Below are positions 1-9,395 of a stretch of 24,123 nt of DNA, piece after piece (the first letter of the stretch is position 1; each line of letters begins with the position of its first letter). This stretch comes from Priapulus caudatus (lineage: Eukaryota > Priapulida > Priapulimorpha > Priapulimorphida > Priapulidae): positions 476,122 to 500,244 of the forward strand of contig NW_014577107.1 of assembly GCF_000485595.1 (NCBI RefSeq). Direction: 5' to 3'. Under the pieces are notes generated by a model. The model made no database searches. It saw only the letters and a list, made by a program, of their open reading frames with translations, and was not told the DNA's origin. The position numbers and the translations under genes are program-made.

Positions 1-131
1 TAGATGGATGGATGGATGGATGGATGGATGGATGGATGGATGGATGGATGGATGGATGGATGGATGGATGGATGGATGGATGGATGGATGGATGGATGGA
101 TGGATGGATGGACGGATGGATAGATAGATAG
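1..131. repeat. (GGAT)n tetranucleotide microsatellite, cut by window edge
   Basis: About 30 uninterrupted GGAT units run from the first bases, then one GACGG interruption near 110-114 and a short GATA tail (TAGATAGATAGA). The tract is already under way at base 1, so its true length is unknown. Simple repeats of this size are typical places where assemblies stop. Confidence 0.97.
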
Positions 132-256
132 AGACAGGGGGAGGGAGGGTGGCGGGAGGTAGGAAGAAAGCGAGAGAAAGAGAGTAAGAGAGAGGCGGTG
201 AGATATAGAGCGGGAGAGAGCGAGAAGGAAGGATGGAGGGAGAGACAGAGCGCGGC
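132..256. repeat. Purine-rich (GA/GGGA) low-complexity tract
   Basis: Almost all purine on the + strand (runs of GAGAG, GGGAGGGAGGG, GAAGGAAGG) with scattered T and C. It continues from the GGAT microsatellite and looks like degenerated simple repeat. No gene signal is seen. Confidence 0.85.
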
Positions 257-1860
257 TGGCTGTATGTGCACGTTCGGCTCGTTAACCCCCAACGGCGGGC
301 TGTTGTCTGCACATTAGCTAATGCCTATATGTGTTAGTTTGGCCGAAATATTGTATGTGCGCTGCCGATACGGATGGGAGAAAACGTAATTGAAGGGAAG
401 TGCCTTCCGCGTGTGCGTAAAATACTTCACTGTAGTCGATCGTTCCACTGTTTGAAAGAATGAAATGACTTTTTTTCTCGAAATGCATCTAAATTTAATC
501 GAGTTATTTGTGACGACAGCCGCGAACACATTCGTGTCAACAATCGATGTGTTCACATCGATGTCCTTATCTAACGCGCATATATTCGAATATGTTCTTT
601 CTCAATTTAATGTGATTAACACAGATGTAGGACGCATTCGTGCAAGCATGCGGCGTATGGTAAACGTGGTCGTGATGGATAGCTAGTGTTTACTCTGGCG
701 ATGTTGCTGCTGCTCACGTAGAAATCGCTGCACGTAAACCACGTGAAGCCGTCGCGACTTCAGTGTGATTTATTCATTTATTTAAAGGTTTGACTTCAAA
801 CGCGTGATACTCGTGTACGTAGAGGAGGCGCTCTGATGACTCTGATCGAGTTTTACGCAGTATTGGAGCCCAACCTTGTGTAATGTGATTGTCGCATGCT
901 GCCGACCGTCGCGCGTGCGCCCCCTAGCCATTTATACTAATTGGCCATTGATGAGAAAAATAATCAACTTAATGACGCTGGACTGTTGTCCGCCATTACG
1001 ATATGACGTAGTCTGCTCTCTCCGCACGGTCCACCATTATATGTGCTAGTGTGCAGCGCAGTATATATTGAGGAAAAGTCATTAACGTTGTGGTAGTAGG
1101 GAGGAGGAGAGAGATTTACTGATCAGGGGCGATGGAGCTACAGTGGGAGCCACTTATTGCTATGTGGGAACAAATATATATGGTATTTACAGCTGATTCT
1201 AACTTATCCTGCATTTCAAGTCGTCCACGAGTAAAACAACGTTCTAGCTTACGCCATGTATAATCTTTCTCTGGTGAACAATATTAGTAGTTTTTTAGGG
1301 AAATTCTCTTACAAGTTGCCAGACGACAACGCAAACATCTAAGTCGTACGTAGTAAAATGATGAGTGGTGAGATATGAAGGATGGTAGCTGTATGGGGAC
1401 CGCTGTGCCTATATTCGAACATACAGTACAATGTAATTACCTCGTTTGCATACAGTTTTTTTTAAACTTTTATCTCCGTGTACGATGTAAGGTGTTAAAT
1501 TCAAGCCACGTATTTCTACGTGTAAGTATGCATGGGCGGAAGTGTGAGCGAAATGGTGTCTTTCGCACAAACTGGCTGGTACAGTACATGCATATTGCAG
1601 AGGTTTACATTGTAGCTTCTTTCTTCGGGTATGTGATACTCTCCCTCGGCGTCTGTGGAAACACGAGAAACAAATTACTACGAGGATAAATACTCGGTTG
1701 ACTTCTGCTGTCAGCTTTTTGCATTACCCTCAGAGAAACCTATACACTATACGCAATATAGATGGGCAAAAACGGAGCCCGTCTGTGTTGTTGGTATAAG
1801 GTTTTATGACTCACTCCTCTGTCCGCGCACGCAGTAGCGGCCAGTTTGTCTCGTATGGTT
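257..1860. other. Unique-looking noncoding stretch
   Basis: Mixed-composition sequence with no repeat array. The reading frames are short (the longest is about 104 codons at 1375-1689, +) and have no recognisable domain, signal peptide or family motif. I see no tRNA-like or other RNA gene. Intergenic or intronic DNA is the best description. Confidence 0.6.
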
Positions 1861-2121
1861 TCGTTCCCTGGTAAGCTCTCATGTTGCGTGTCTTCTAGGC
1901 TCGTTCCGTGGCAAGTACGTATGTTTCGTGTCGCGTGTGTTTGTTGCGTGATGTTGAGTGTGCATGTGTTCATTTCGCGTGGGTTTCTTCAGTGGTGTTT
2001 CATGTTTTCATGAACTGTTTATGTTTCGTGTCGTGTGGGTGCGTTCCGTGGTTAGTTCTCATATTTCGTGGCATGGGAATTCGTTCCGTGTTGAGAGTGT
2101 TACGTGTTTCATGGCGTACGG
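1861..2121. repeat. Degenerate ~40-bp minisatellite
   Basis: The phrase TCGTTCC(C/G)TGG recurs at 1861 and 1901, exactly 40 bp apart. Related CGTTCCGTG phrases occur at 2041 and 2081. Each is followed by ATGTTTCGTG-like or ATATTTCGTGG-like text and a GTGTGGGT-like end. Units between 1941 and 2040 are more diverged and differ in length. About six units can be made out. This looks like an old, decayed tandem repeat; the open frames across it follow from the absence of certain triplets, not from coding constraint. Confidence 0.7.
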
Positions 2122-2854
2122 ATTTTGTCCTGATGCGTACTTATTGAATCTGTGCCAAGTGTGTTACTTGTGTTTCGATGTTGGGTGATGCCGGAGTTAT
2201 GGTGTTGATTCTGGATTCGTTATCGGTTCCTGTCACTTGCTTTCTGTTCTTGTGTCGTGTGCGGTACACCCTGTGTGTCGTCGTCATGTAAGGCAGCGCT
2301 ATGCCATGTCGTTTCCTGTCAAGCGTGAGGCGGAAATTTTCCGAGCGGGAATTCGGTTCGTTCTCCGGTATCTGTTTGTCGTCGCGTGTCATTAACGCTG
2401 TTTTGTGTCTTGTGAATCTATGACAACCGGTCGCTTTTGCGCGCGAACGTAATCTATAACACGGTAATCGCTAAGTTTCTTCGTGCAGCATGCCTTTTAT
2501 GGCATCGACAGCAAGGAAGAAGAAGCGATGTGGTGCTCGTAACTCAGTGGACGTTTCACTATAGCACGCACGCAGCACCGGTGGGCGAATATGTTAGTCG
2601 TCTACACGCGCGCATACATGTGTACATGCCGCGTGTATGCTTGCATGCAAGGTCTACCCTATAGAATCTCTGTTCTCGGTGAATTCCGATTGATCGGTGC
2701 ACTGTATTGTCGCCTGTAGGGCGAGCATATTTCTCAAACGAAACGCAAATTGACACGGAAGAAGCCAAGAACGGTAACGCGCGGCTGCGAAATAGGCGAG
2801 CGTACCACCCCCCCCCCCCGTCCTGCTGCTAGCGTACAGGCGGCACTTCTAGGT
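2122..2854. other. Unique-looking stretch ending near a C12 run
   Basis: No array or convincing gene is seen. The only landmark is a run of 12 C at 2808-2819. Short frames on both strands (75-83 codons) have no family features. Confidence 0.55.
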
Positions 2855-2932
2855 AAAGCCCGGCACACACGTGAGTAATTTTACTCAAGTAAAATGACGC
2901 GTGAGTCAAAATACTGACGTGTGCACCGGGCT
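2855..2932. mobile_element. Short palindromic (foldback, MITE-like) element
   Basis: The 78-bp segment is an imperfect inverted repeat. The left arm starts AAAGCCCGGCACACACGTGA, and the reverse complement of the right end reads AAGCCCGGTGCACACGTCAG. Arms of about 34 bp match at most positions around a core of roughly 12 bp. The pentamer TAGGT lies directly outside both ends (2850-2854 and 2933-2937) and could be a target-site duplication. No coding capacity is present, so if mobile it would be non-autonomous. The foldback and the flanking direct repeat are seen; mobility is inferred. An unrelated RNA hairpin is possible. Confidence 0.55.
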
Positions 2933-2981
2933 TAGGTGGGGCAAACTGCTCGCGGAATAGTAGGGTACCAGTAAGGCAGAT

Positions 2982-3147
2982 GGGGTCGTTGTCGTATCAG
3001 GTATTACAGATATGTACCCGAGGTAGTTTTAGGTTGTTTAGTATTATGTTTATATTTTTATATGAGGTATGTTTAGGGTTAGGGTTAGGGCTAGGGTTAG
3101 GGTTAGGGTACACTTCTGTTGTACAAGTCTGGTACAACAACGACCCC
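2982..3147. mobile_element. 166-bp TIR-bounded element carrying a telomere-like insert
   Basis: The left end reads GGGGTCGTTGTCGTATCAG and the reverse complement of the right end reads GGGGTCGTTGTTGTACCAG. That is a 19-bp terminal inverted repeat with two mismatches. The interior contains the (TTAGGG)6 tract at 3073-3108 and a small hairpin at 3117-3139 (TGTTGTAC, 7-base loop, GTACAACA). I find no clear target-site duplication and no transposase. It may be a non-autonomous DNA element that acquired telomeric repeats, or two chance inverted segments. It lies 49 bp after the palindromic element at 2855-2932. Confidence 0.5.
3073..3108 (+). repeat. Interstitial telomeric repeat (TTAGGG)6
   Basis: Six hexamers are in phase: TTAGGG three times, one CTAGGG variant, TTAGGG twice, followed by TTAGGGT-like flank bases. 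TTAGGG is the telomere repeat of most non-arthropod metazoans and of several protists, so it gives weak taxonomic information. At 36 bp this is a short interstitial site, not a chromosome end. Confidence 0.95.
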
Positions 3148-4255
3148 TTGAGCATCAGTGAGGAAACCCGTGCGCGCAAACTGTGAACGCTCTCACGTTG
3201 CCAGCTGTGCTTGCTCATGTGCTGTTGGCCTCGCGTGACAGCGTTTCCAATATCAGTCATTATTACTACATCAAACACGGGCGGCAATATCTACATAATT
3301 ATCACGCTGCTGTTTATCGCTGTCTTTGTGCGCGCGCCGGGTGGTTTTCTTGTCAGTTAGATCTAACAATCCCATTTCCCATATTTGACTTGCAAGTTGC
3401 CTTATGCAAGAATGACTGCGGGCTATTTTGCACTCGCTCATTTTTCAATTTCAAAAAACCTAATGTAGCGAGATATGCCTCAACATCGCCATGTACATTG
3501 TGATGTAAAGTTGCCTGTGCGTCATTAAGTTGGCCAGTGCAGTTGTGTGCGTTTCTGCCTCTCGGGAATATTTAATAAAACGTATATCCCTGAGACGTGG
3601 AATGCAGCAGGCATAAATTGCCTGCATCTAATTCGTGTAATTGAAGATGGGACAGACAAAATTAAACTCATATTCGTACAATTTTGTTGAAAATTCTCCG
3701 CTGCCAACAATGACTGACAGCTTTTTAGCGTTGCCAGTGTTATGAATCACAGCTGCCTAATCTAATACGCTATTTTTCATTCGTGCTAGCTTGAGATGTC
3801 CGTCACACATGCTAATTTCTGTCTCTAGCAGGCGCAATATGTTTGCATCTATGTAAAATGTAAATGCTGTCAGTCGAAATGTCTCTGCGACTCGCATTTC
3901 TGTCAAGAGGCTTGGGAAACTCAGCCAATATATTGCAGCAGTCGCCGACGAGTAACTGTGATGGTTTTTCATATACTAGTTTACAGCGCCGCCGCGTGTC
4001 ATATATATGTTGCCATCGCGTCATTATGAGATGAGCTTGATACATGAGTGATATCGCATAACCGTTGTCATGTTTTAGTGCGTTGCAATTTACGATTAAT
4101 TTTATAGTAGGCGATGATGAGATTTCACGCATGTCGTGTCATCTTCGTCGTTGTTTCGCAGTGAGGAAGTGGTTGAGCTATCGGATGCGCGCGGAGTACA
4201 GTAAAATATGATTACACACGAAATTCGTATGCACAGTACACAGAATTGTGCGTAT
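3148..4255. other. Unique-looking noncoding stretch
   Basis: Mixed sequence without arrays. The longest frames are about 106 codons on either strand (3183-3503 +, 3812-4132 -) and show no recognisable motif. No RNA gene is seen. Confidence 0.55.
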
Positions 4256-4261
4256 AGTCGC

Positions 4262-4326
4262 TTCACACACATGCGCGCGGACGCACGCACGCTTGAGCAT
4301 ACACACCCGAGCAACAACACACACAC
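4262..4326. repeat. CA/CG-rich alternating purine-pyrimidine tract
   Basis: Runs of CACACACA, GCGCGCG and CGCACGCACGC are broken by short unique bases. This is low-complexity DNA of the kind able to adopt Z-form. Confidence 0.75.
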
Positions 4327-4355
4327 ATTAGACGAGAGAATGAAGAAAAAACCGA

Positions 4356-4533
4356 GATGAGAGAGAGAGAGAGGAAGAGAGGCGGGGGGCTGAGAGAAAG
4401 AGAAAGACAGGAGACGAGAGATAGAGACAGAGAAGAAGAGAGTGGCACAAAGACACAAAGACACAAAGACACAAAGACACAAAGACACAAAGACGACAGG
4501 AGAAAGCCAGAGACAAGAGAGAGAGAGAAGAGA
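4356..4533. repeat. Purine-rich GA block with internal octamer repeat
   Basis: GAGAGAGA runs flank the 8-bp repeat at 4446-4493. On the other strand the block gives long Ser/Leu/Val frames that are simple-repeat artefacts. A CT-rich block of opposite strand sense lies about 130 bp downstream, so a single strand could fold back. Confidence 0.9.
4446..4493. repeat. (CACAAAGA)6 octamer tandem repeat
   Basis: Six perfect copies of CACAAAGA in a row, 48 bp in all, sit inside the GA-rich block. Perfect identity suggests recent slippage expansion. Confidence 0.97.
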
Positions 4534-4665
4534 GAAGAATACGGCACAGTACACATCACAACGTACAAGACGCTTCTTGCACAAGCGCAGTGATGACATG
4601 CATGCAGCATAATAATAATACACGTGCAAGCGACAATGTAAATATAGAATGTAAGATCCTTTAAA

Positions 4666-4695
4666 CTCTCTCTTCTTCTCTCTCTTCTCTGTCTC

Positions 4696-4728
<33 letters not shown>

Positions 4729-4764
4729 TCTTCTTCTCTCTCTTCTCATCTCTCTCTCTCTGCT
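4666..4764. repeat. CT-rich polypyrimidine tract
   Basis: Almost entirely C and T (CTCTCTTCTTCTCTCT and similar) with rare G or A. It is the opposite strand sense of the GA block at 4356-4533. No gene signal. Confidence 0.93.
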
Positions 4765-5160
4765 CTGGTATATATACTTTATAATATATATTAGTGATGT
4801 CACGATCATCGATTATACTCGAGGTCATGGATTGAACAGTTGGCATCGAACCAAAGGCGCTTGGTTTATCAAAATCCATAATCGAATTTAATGCGAAAAA
4901 AGAAGAAGAAAAAAAAAATTGGGGAAAAAAGTGATTGAAATCAGTACAAATTCCTTATACCAACTAAGTAGTAAACAGTGCAAAAACAAAAAGTAACAGG
5001 GCTAAAGCAAAGCATCATACATGCACAACAGTACAATGCACACGACGTTTACGCACACGCTAGGCATTCAGACACCCCGAGTAAACCGATTGTACCGTCA
5101 TCGAGTTACTTGGCGTCCGAAGCCGATGATCGATAGCGAAATTACAACCGATTGACAAAC
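4765..5160. other. Unique-looking stretch with an A-rich patch
   Basis: The only landmark is an A-rich segment around 4895-4932 (GAAAAAAGAAGAAG and neighbouring A runs). There is no poly-A signal and tail arrangement convincing enough to call a retroposed gene or SINE. Confidence 0.5.
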
Positions 5161-5209
5161 ATAATATAAATCATAATATATATATATATATATAATATAA
5201 TATATATAT
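5161..5209. repeat. (TA)n AT-rich tract
   Basis: Alternating TA with AATAT variants, about 49 bp, perfect ATATATAT in the middle. Confidence 0.9.
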
Positions 5210-5401
5210 GACACAGTTACCATGCGTAACGGCATGCACGTGTGCATGGTGCGTGTAGCGGTGGCGTGATGCTAGTGCCGTCGTGCGTGTTGGTGTGCGT
5301 GGACCGTGTGACAGGTGTGCGTGTGTGTGTGTGTCACATGAGGAAAAACACAATGGAGAGACATTCACGACGGATAAAATCTGCAACATTTGGAGCAATC
5401 A

Positions 5402-5439
5402 GCATGCGCATGCGCAATTGATGCGTGCAGCACGCATCA
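5402..5439. repeat. Adjacent 12-bp palindrome and 9-bp-stem hairpin
   Basis: GCATGCGCATGC at 5402-5413 is a perfect palindrome. Six bases later, TGATGCGTG (5419-5427) pairs perfectly with CACGCATCA (5431-5439) across a CAG loop. Both share the ATGCG word. Too short to name; a protein-binding site or chance are both possible. Confidence 0.6.
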
Positions 5440-6165
5440 GTTATAGTACAGGTAGTACCTAAGCGTTCACGACAACATGCGGTCCGCTTGTTCCTGTTTG
5501 CTGCAAGTTGCTGATAGTAGATGGGAAGAAGATAGGAGGAGGGCGAGGGAGGGAGGCCGCATTACCTCTATGATTCGTCATCGCTTGCTTGTGTTTGATC
5601 AGAGTCGAGAACGATGAGCAAATAGCTGCTCGTGGAGCGGTCTAGGTTATTGTTTGCTTCGATGCTGCAGCTATAAACAAGCGCAGAGCGTCGGCCAGCA
5701 TCAGCGTGCCTTGGTCTCAACTGTTTCTCACTCCAGCCCCAACCCCAGCGCGCTGCCCAGCCAAGACTGCAGCGATCAGCAAGCAGTGAATGCATGAAGC
5801 ATGCTCAGGGGCTTCCGGCATCCACCACGTAGACGGCTTTGCCTGTCTCCCGGCGACCATCGGATCGCCGGCCGAAGAAAGAAAAGTCGAAAGTCGGAAA
5901 TGGACATTAATCGTCAGGAAGGTCGAGATAATTAAAAAAAAAAGTTGGCGCCGGGGTGGGGGTGGGGGACGATTGAGATGTTTTGTCGCTGATGGTTTCA
6001 TTTTGCTTGATGAGCGTTCGCATCGAGATCCAATGGAGGCTCTCTGATGCACGCAAGGGCGCAACGCGGGGCGCGTTTGCATGCAGGCATTGCACGCATG
6101 TACGCACTCGCGCTCAGTCATAGACACACATTCTATGTGTTATTGTACGGACTTCACAGGCTTTG
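5440..6165. other. Unique-looking noncoding stretch
   Basis: Frames up to 136 codons (5717-6127, -) occur but have no recognisable domain. A short G-rich patch (GGTGGGGGTGGGGG) lies near 5956-5969. Nothing else stands out. Confidence 0.5.
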
Positions 6166-6187
6166 ATATATGATGCTGCATCTGCCG

Positions 6188-6535
6188 CCGCGCGCTCTCT
6201 CTCTCTCTCTGTCTCTCATCTCTCTCTCTCTTCTGTTCCTCTCTTATCTCTCTTTCGTCTCTCTCTCTCTTTCGCTCCCTCTGTCTCTCTCTCTATCTCT
6301 CTCGCAGACACATACACACACACGCGCACTCTCTCGCTCGCTCTCTTTCGCTCCCCCCCCCCTCTTTCTCTCTCTCTTTCGCTCCCTCTGTCTCTCTCTC
6401 TATCTCTCTCGCAGACACATACACACACACGCGCACTCTCTCGCTCGCTCTCTCTCGCTCTCCCCCCCCCTCTTTCTCTCTCTCGCGCGCGCACTCTCGC
6501 TCTCTCTGTCTCCCTCTCTCTTGCTGTTTCGCGGC
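6188..6535. repeat. CT-rich microsatellite with C10 and C9 runs
   Basis: Long CTCTCT tracts alternate with TTTCGCTC, ACACACAC and GCGCGC segments. Runs of 10 C (6353-6362) and 9 C (6462-6470) occur at equivalent places in two internal copies. The Ser/Leu frames on + and Arg/Glu frames on - across this block are repeat artefacts. Confidence 0.95.
6271..6484. repeat. 107-bp tandem duplication within the CT tract
   Basis: TTCGCTCCCTCTGTCTC starts at 6271 and again at 6378, 107 bp apart. Both copies continue through GCAGACACATACACACACAC, GCGCACTCTCTCGCTCGC, a C run and CTCTTTCTCTCTC. The copies differ only by small changes next to the C run, so the duplication is recent relative to the tract. 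Confidence 0.93.
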
Positions 6536-6716
6536 CCCGCCGCACAGCAGTAGTTGTGAGCGGTCGCAGTCGCACCACACGAGCAACCGGCCGACTTGTC
6601 GTCTTCCTTCTATACTTACGATATAAACGCTGTACGCGTGGATTGGACAGTGTAGCTGTGCATCACAACTGAGAGGACATGTACTGATGTCTGCATCTCG
6701 CCCGCATAATCGAGAC

Positions 6717-6760
6717 ATATATCTATCTATATATATATAATTATAAATAAATATATATTA
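6717..6760. repeat. AT-rich TATC/TA tract
   Basis: ATATATCTATCTATATATATATA followed by AATTATAAATAAATATATAT-like sequence. Low-complexity AT DNA with no other feature. Confidence 0.85.
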
Positions 6761-8092
6761 ACCTCGAATTATATAATGAGGACCGGGAGTTTAGGCGTCG
6801 GTCAACAGTTCTAGATTAAATCTTGCCATTTCGTGGTTTAAGTAAAGCAGTCTATTGCTTAAAAAAAGTAGCTTTTCTTAGTAAATTTCTTAGCTGCGAC
6901 TCTCCAAAAAAACCGCAGCCTGTGTTTATTTCGTAGAGTAATTTGCTCTCCGTTTCCAAGAAAAAAGTGGCGGCTCGCCAAAACTACTGCCTAATGCGAG
7001 GCTGGTAAGATGCGATTGAGATCAAATTAGGACTGCTAAAATCGCCTCTGAGACCGTTGACATTTTGGTTAATGGAAGTGGGGAAAACTGCGTTGCCAAT
7101 TTCTTTTGCATCAATGTCATTTGTTGCCTGATTAATTGAGTCTGGGGAATCCTGCATAAACCGGTGATATGTACAATTAGTAGGCAGTAATTTAATCGCG
7201 CTGTGTTCCGATCATGATAACGATAAGCGGTTTGGGCTTTCGGTGGAGATGGACGCGTATAAGATGTCGCAGCAGCATGTCCTTGCCCAGTGCATAGTGC
7301 GCGTCGCCACCACTTAATTGCAATGCGGATGACTCACAGAAACTGCTCGTGGCTGCTCCTAGGTCAGCATTGTCGGCTGCCATGTCCCCTGTAAATACCA
7401 GGCATACGTCGGTCTACGGGAATGCGCATATATCACCATCCTAGATCCGAAAGTGTCGTGAGATATTTTCTGTTCAGTCAAATGTGGCGAATTGTCTAGC
7501 ATCGTTAGTAAAGCTTTTACCAGTATGTGACTCACTGCACATCACTATTTGACATTAACTAGCTTGCGAAAAATCAGCACGGAGAGGTTACACAGAGGAC
7601 AGTTGTGTTGACAGATGACAGATGACAACAATCCTTGCCATAAAGACACCCGTAGTTATGTCCCATATGTTCATTCATGAGGCAGTCACCTATAAAGCCC
7701 TGCGTGCAGAAATACATGCTCATCTATAAACATGGTATCGTTTTGCGCAACGTTGAGGTATGCCCGCAAGAATGATTCATATCGGCTTTATGGAATAGCT
7801 GAGCTGTAGTCCGACGCTAGTAGTAGTATTGACAGGCGGGGGAGAAGGGCATGTCTTTAACTGTGATTGACTGCGCTAGGCACCTCTAACTTGCGTGTGA
7901 TTGAAGCCCTCGCTGTTGTCATCGCTGGTAATGACACCATGTCCGCCGATCAGCCGCTGCCTTTATCCAGCTTCCTGCTGCTTAAAATCTCTTAATTGTG
8001 GCATAAAGCTCGTCTAAGCATTTCTATCCCGCTCGGCTCAAAATTGATATGGAGTGCAGATGGAAAGAATTGAGACGTCGGCCGCGTACGGC
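6761..8092. other. Unique-looking noncoding stretch
   Basis: More than 1.3 kb without an array; the longest frame is only 63 codons (7192-7383, -). A small three-copy GACAGAT-like repeat sits near 7610-7628. No RNA gene or coding motif is seen. Confidence 0.6.
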
Positions 8093-8168
8093 CTATAGAG
8101 AGGGGTGTTCTCATCAGTGCTATTGATGAGTGCTATAGAGAGGGGTGTTCTCATCAGTGCTATTGATG
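8093..8168. repeat. 40-bp direct tandem duplication
   Basis: CTATAGAGAGGGGTGTTCTC begins at 8093 and again at 8133. Identity continues through TCATCAGTGCTATTGATG in both copies. Each copy can form a small stem (TCATCA with TGATGA around GTGCTAT). It is a simple recent duplication of unknown role. Confidence 0.95.
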
Positions 8169-8354
8169 GACTCCGTGTTTGTTTTATGTGGAGGTTGCTG
8201 GGGAGAGGGAGGGGGATGGACGAGTAATGGCGATAAATGGTTGTGGCAGGATCGGGGTTGGCGGTAGAGGCCCGCCTGTCGTGTACGGGGTGAGTAATAG
8301 TGTCTCATTGATTAGGTACATTGTTGAGAGAGTGGGCCGGGGTAGCTTATAGTC

Positions 8355-8423
8355 CGAGAGAGAGAGAGAGAGAGTGTGTGCGTGTGAGAGAGAAAGAGAG
8401 AGTGTGAGAGAGAGAGAGAGAGC

Positions 8424-8466
<43 letters not shown>

Positions 8467-8476
8467 AAGAGAGAGC
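8355..8476. repeat. (GA)n microsatellite with GTGTGCGTG interruption
   Basis: GAGAGAGA runs with AGTGTGTGCGTGTG and AAAGAGAG interruptions. Purine-rich on the + strand. Confidence 0.95.
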
Positions 8477-8660
8477 CAGAGACGGCGTCACATATTTAAC
8501 CAGTAGTGTCGGATGATTTTTAAAAGAGGCTTGTCGACACAGAGGCCCCGTACCGGCAAAGCTGAATGGCAAGCACCACTTCACTGTATGCCAGAATGAC
8601 AAGAACCTCATCTTTGCATGTCAGAGTGGTATAAGCACCACATTAGTGCCTGTCAGAGTT

Positions 8661-9072
8661 GCAAGCACTAAACCCCTCATGGCAGAATGTAAAGAGCTCT
8701 TACCCTGTGTGGCAGAATGGCAACACTACACCCCTCATGACAGAATGTAAAGACCTCTTACCGTGTGTGGTAGAATGGCAAGCACTACACCCCTCATGGC
8801 AGAATGTAAAGACCTCTTACCGTGTGTGGCAGAATGGCAAGCACTACACACCTCATGGAAGAATGTAAAGACCTCTTACCGTGTGTGGCAGAATGGCAAG
8901 CACTACACCCCTCATGGCAGAATGTAAAGACCTCTTACCGTGTGTGGCAGAATGGCAAGCACTACACCCCTCATGGAAGAATGTAAAGACCTCTTACCCT
9001 GTGTGGCAGATTGGCAAGCACTACACCCCTCATGGCAGAATGTAAAGACCTCTTACCCTGTGTGGCAGATTG
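8661..9072. repeat. Higher-order array: seven 59-bp A-B dimers
   Basis: Monomer A (29 bp, GCAAGCACTACACCCCTCAT...) alternates strictly with monomer B (30 bp, TAAAGACCTCTTACCGTGTG...) seven times. Dimers are nearly identical to one another while A and B differ strongly. This is the signature of homogenisation at dimer level, seen in higher-order satellites. Confidence 0.93.
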
Positions 9073-9395
9073 GCAAGCACTACGCCCCTGCGTGACTGCA
9101 TCACAGGCACCACCTCCCTGTGTGACTGAATAGCAAGCACCACCTCCCTGTGGGACTGAATAGCAAGCAACCCCAGTATGCCATAATAGCAAGTACCACC
9201 TCCCTGTGTGACTGAATAGCAAGCACCACCTCCCTGTGTGACTGAATAGCAAGTACCACCTCCCTGTGTGACTGAATAGCAAGCACCACCTCCCTGTGTG
9301 ACTGAATAGCAAGTACCACCTCCCTGTGTGACTGAATATCAAGCACCACCCTGTGTGACTGAATAGCAAACGCCACCTCCCTGCATGTCTGAATG
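9073..9395. repeat. Second zone of 30-bp monomers with alternating variants
   Basis: Eleven monomers, mostly 30 bp and built on GCAAG(C/T)ACCACCTCCCTG. From 9184 on, monomers starting GCAAGT and GCAAGC alternate (T, C, T, C, T), hinting at a 60-bp dimer distinct from the 59-bp one. A 26-bp deleted monomer lies near 9168-9183 and a 27-bp one near 9339. The last monomer (9366-9395) is diverged, as expected at an array edge. Confidence 0.9.

Larger units (their letters stand above)
8569..9395. repeat. 28-monomer minisatellite with ~30-bp monomers
   Basis: The 827-bp array parses into 28 monomers of 26-32 bp. Most begin GCAAG or TAAAGA and end with AGAATG, TGAATA or a close variant. Common core: a CACC/CTAC-like word, then C(C/G)(T/C)GTGTG or CCTCATGG, then (CA/AC)GAATG. 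Three zones follow one another: three diverged leader monomers (8569-8660), seven A-B dimers (8661-9072), then a block of 30-bp monomers (9073-9395). Because 30 is a multiple of three, minus-strand frames stay open and give 10-residue repeats (FSHTGRW-like); I treat these as artefacts. Confidence 0.95.

Noticed and set aside
3073-3108. A true chromosome end
   Set aside because: Only six hexamers, flanked on both sides by unique DNA.
4102-4809. 235-codon minus frame with Arg/Glu and Ser/Leu blocks
   Set aside because: Composed of the GA/CT tracts and the octamer repeat.
6163-6718. Overlapping long frames on both strands
   Set aside because: All derive from the CT microsatellite and its 107-bp duplication.
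8971-9376. Minus-strand frames with 10-residue repeats (FSHTGRW-like), resembling a zinc-finger linker
   Set aside because: They arise because the monomer is 30 bp, a multiple of three; more than one minus frame stays open, and there is no Cys2His2 pattern.
8569-9395. CRISPR-like array of ~30-bp repeats
   Set aside because: There are no unique spacers: monomers follow each other directly, and the DNA looks eukaryotic.
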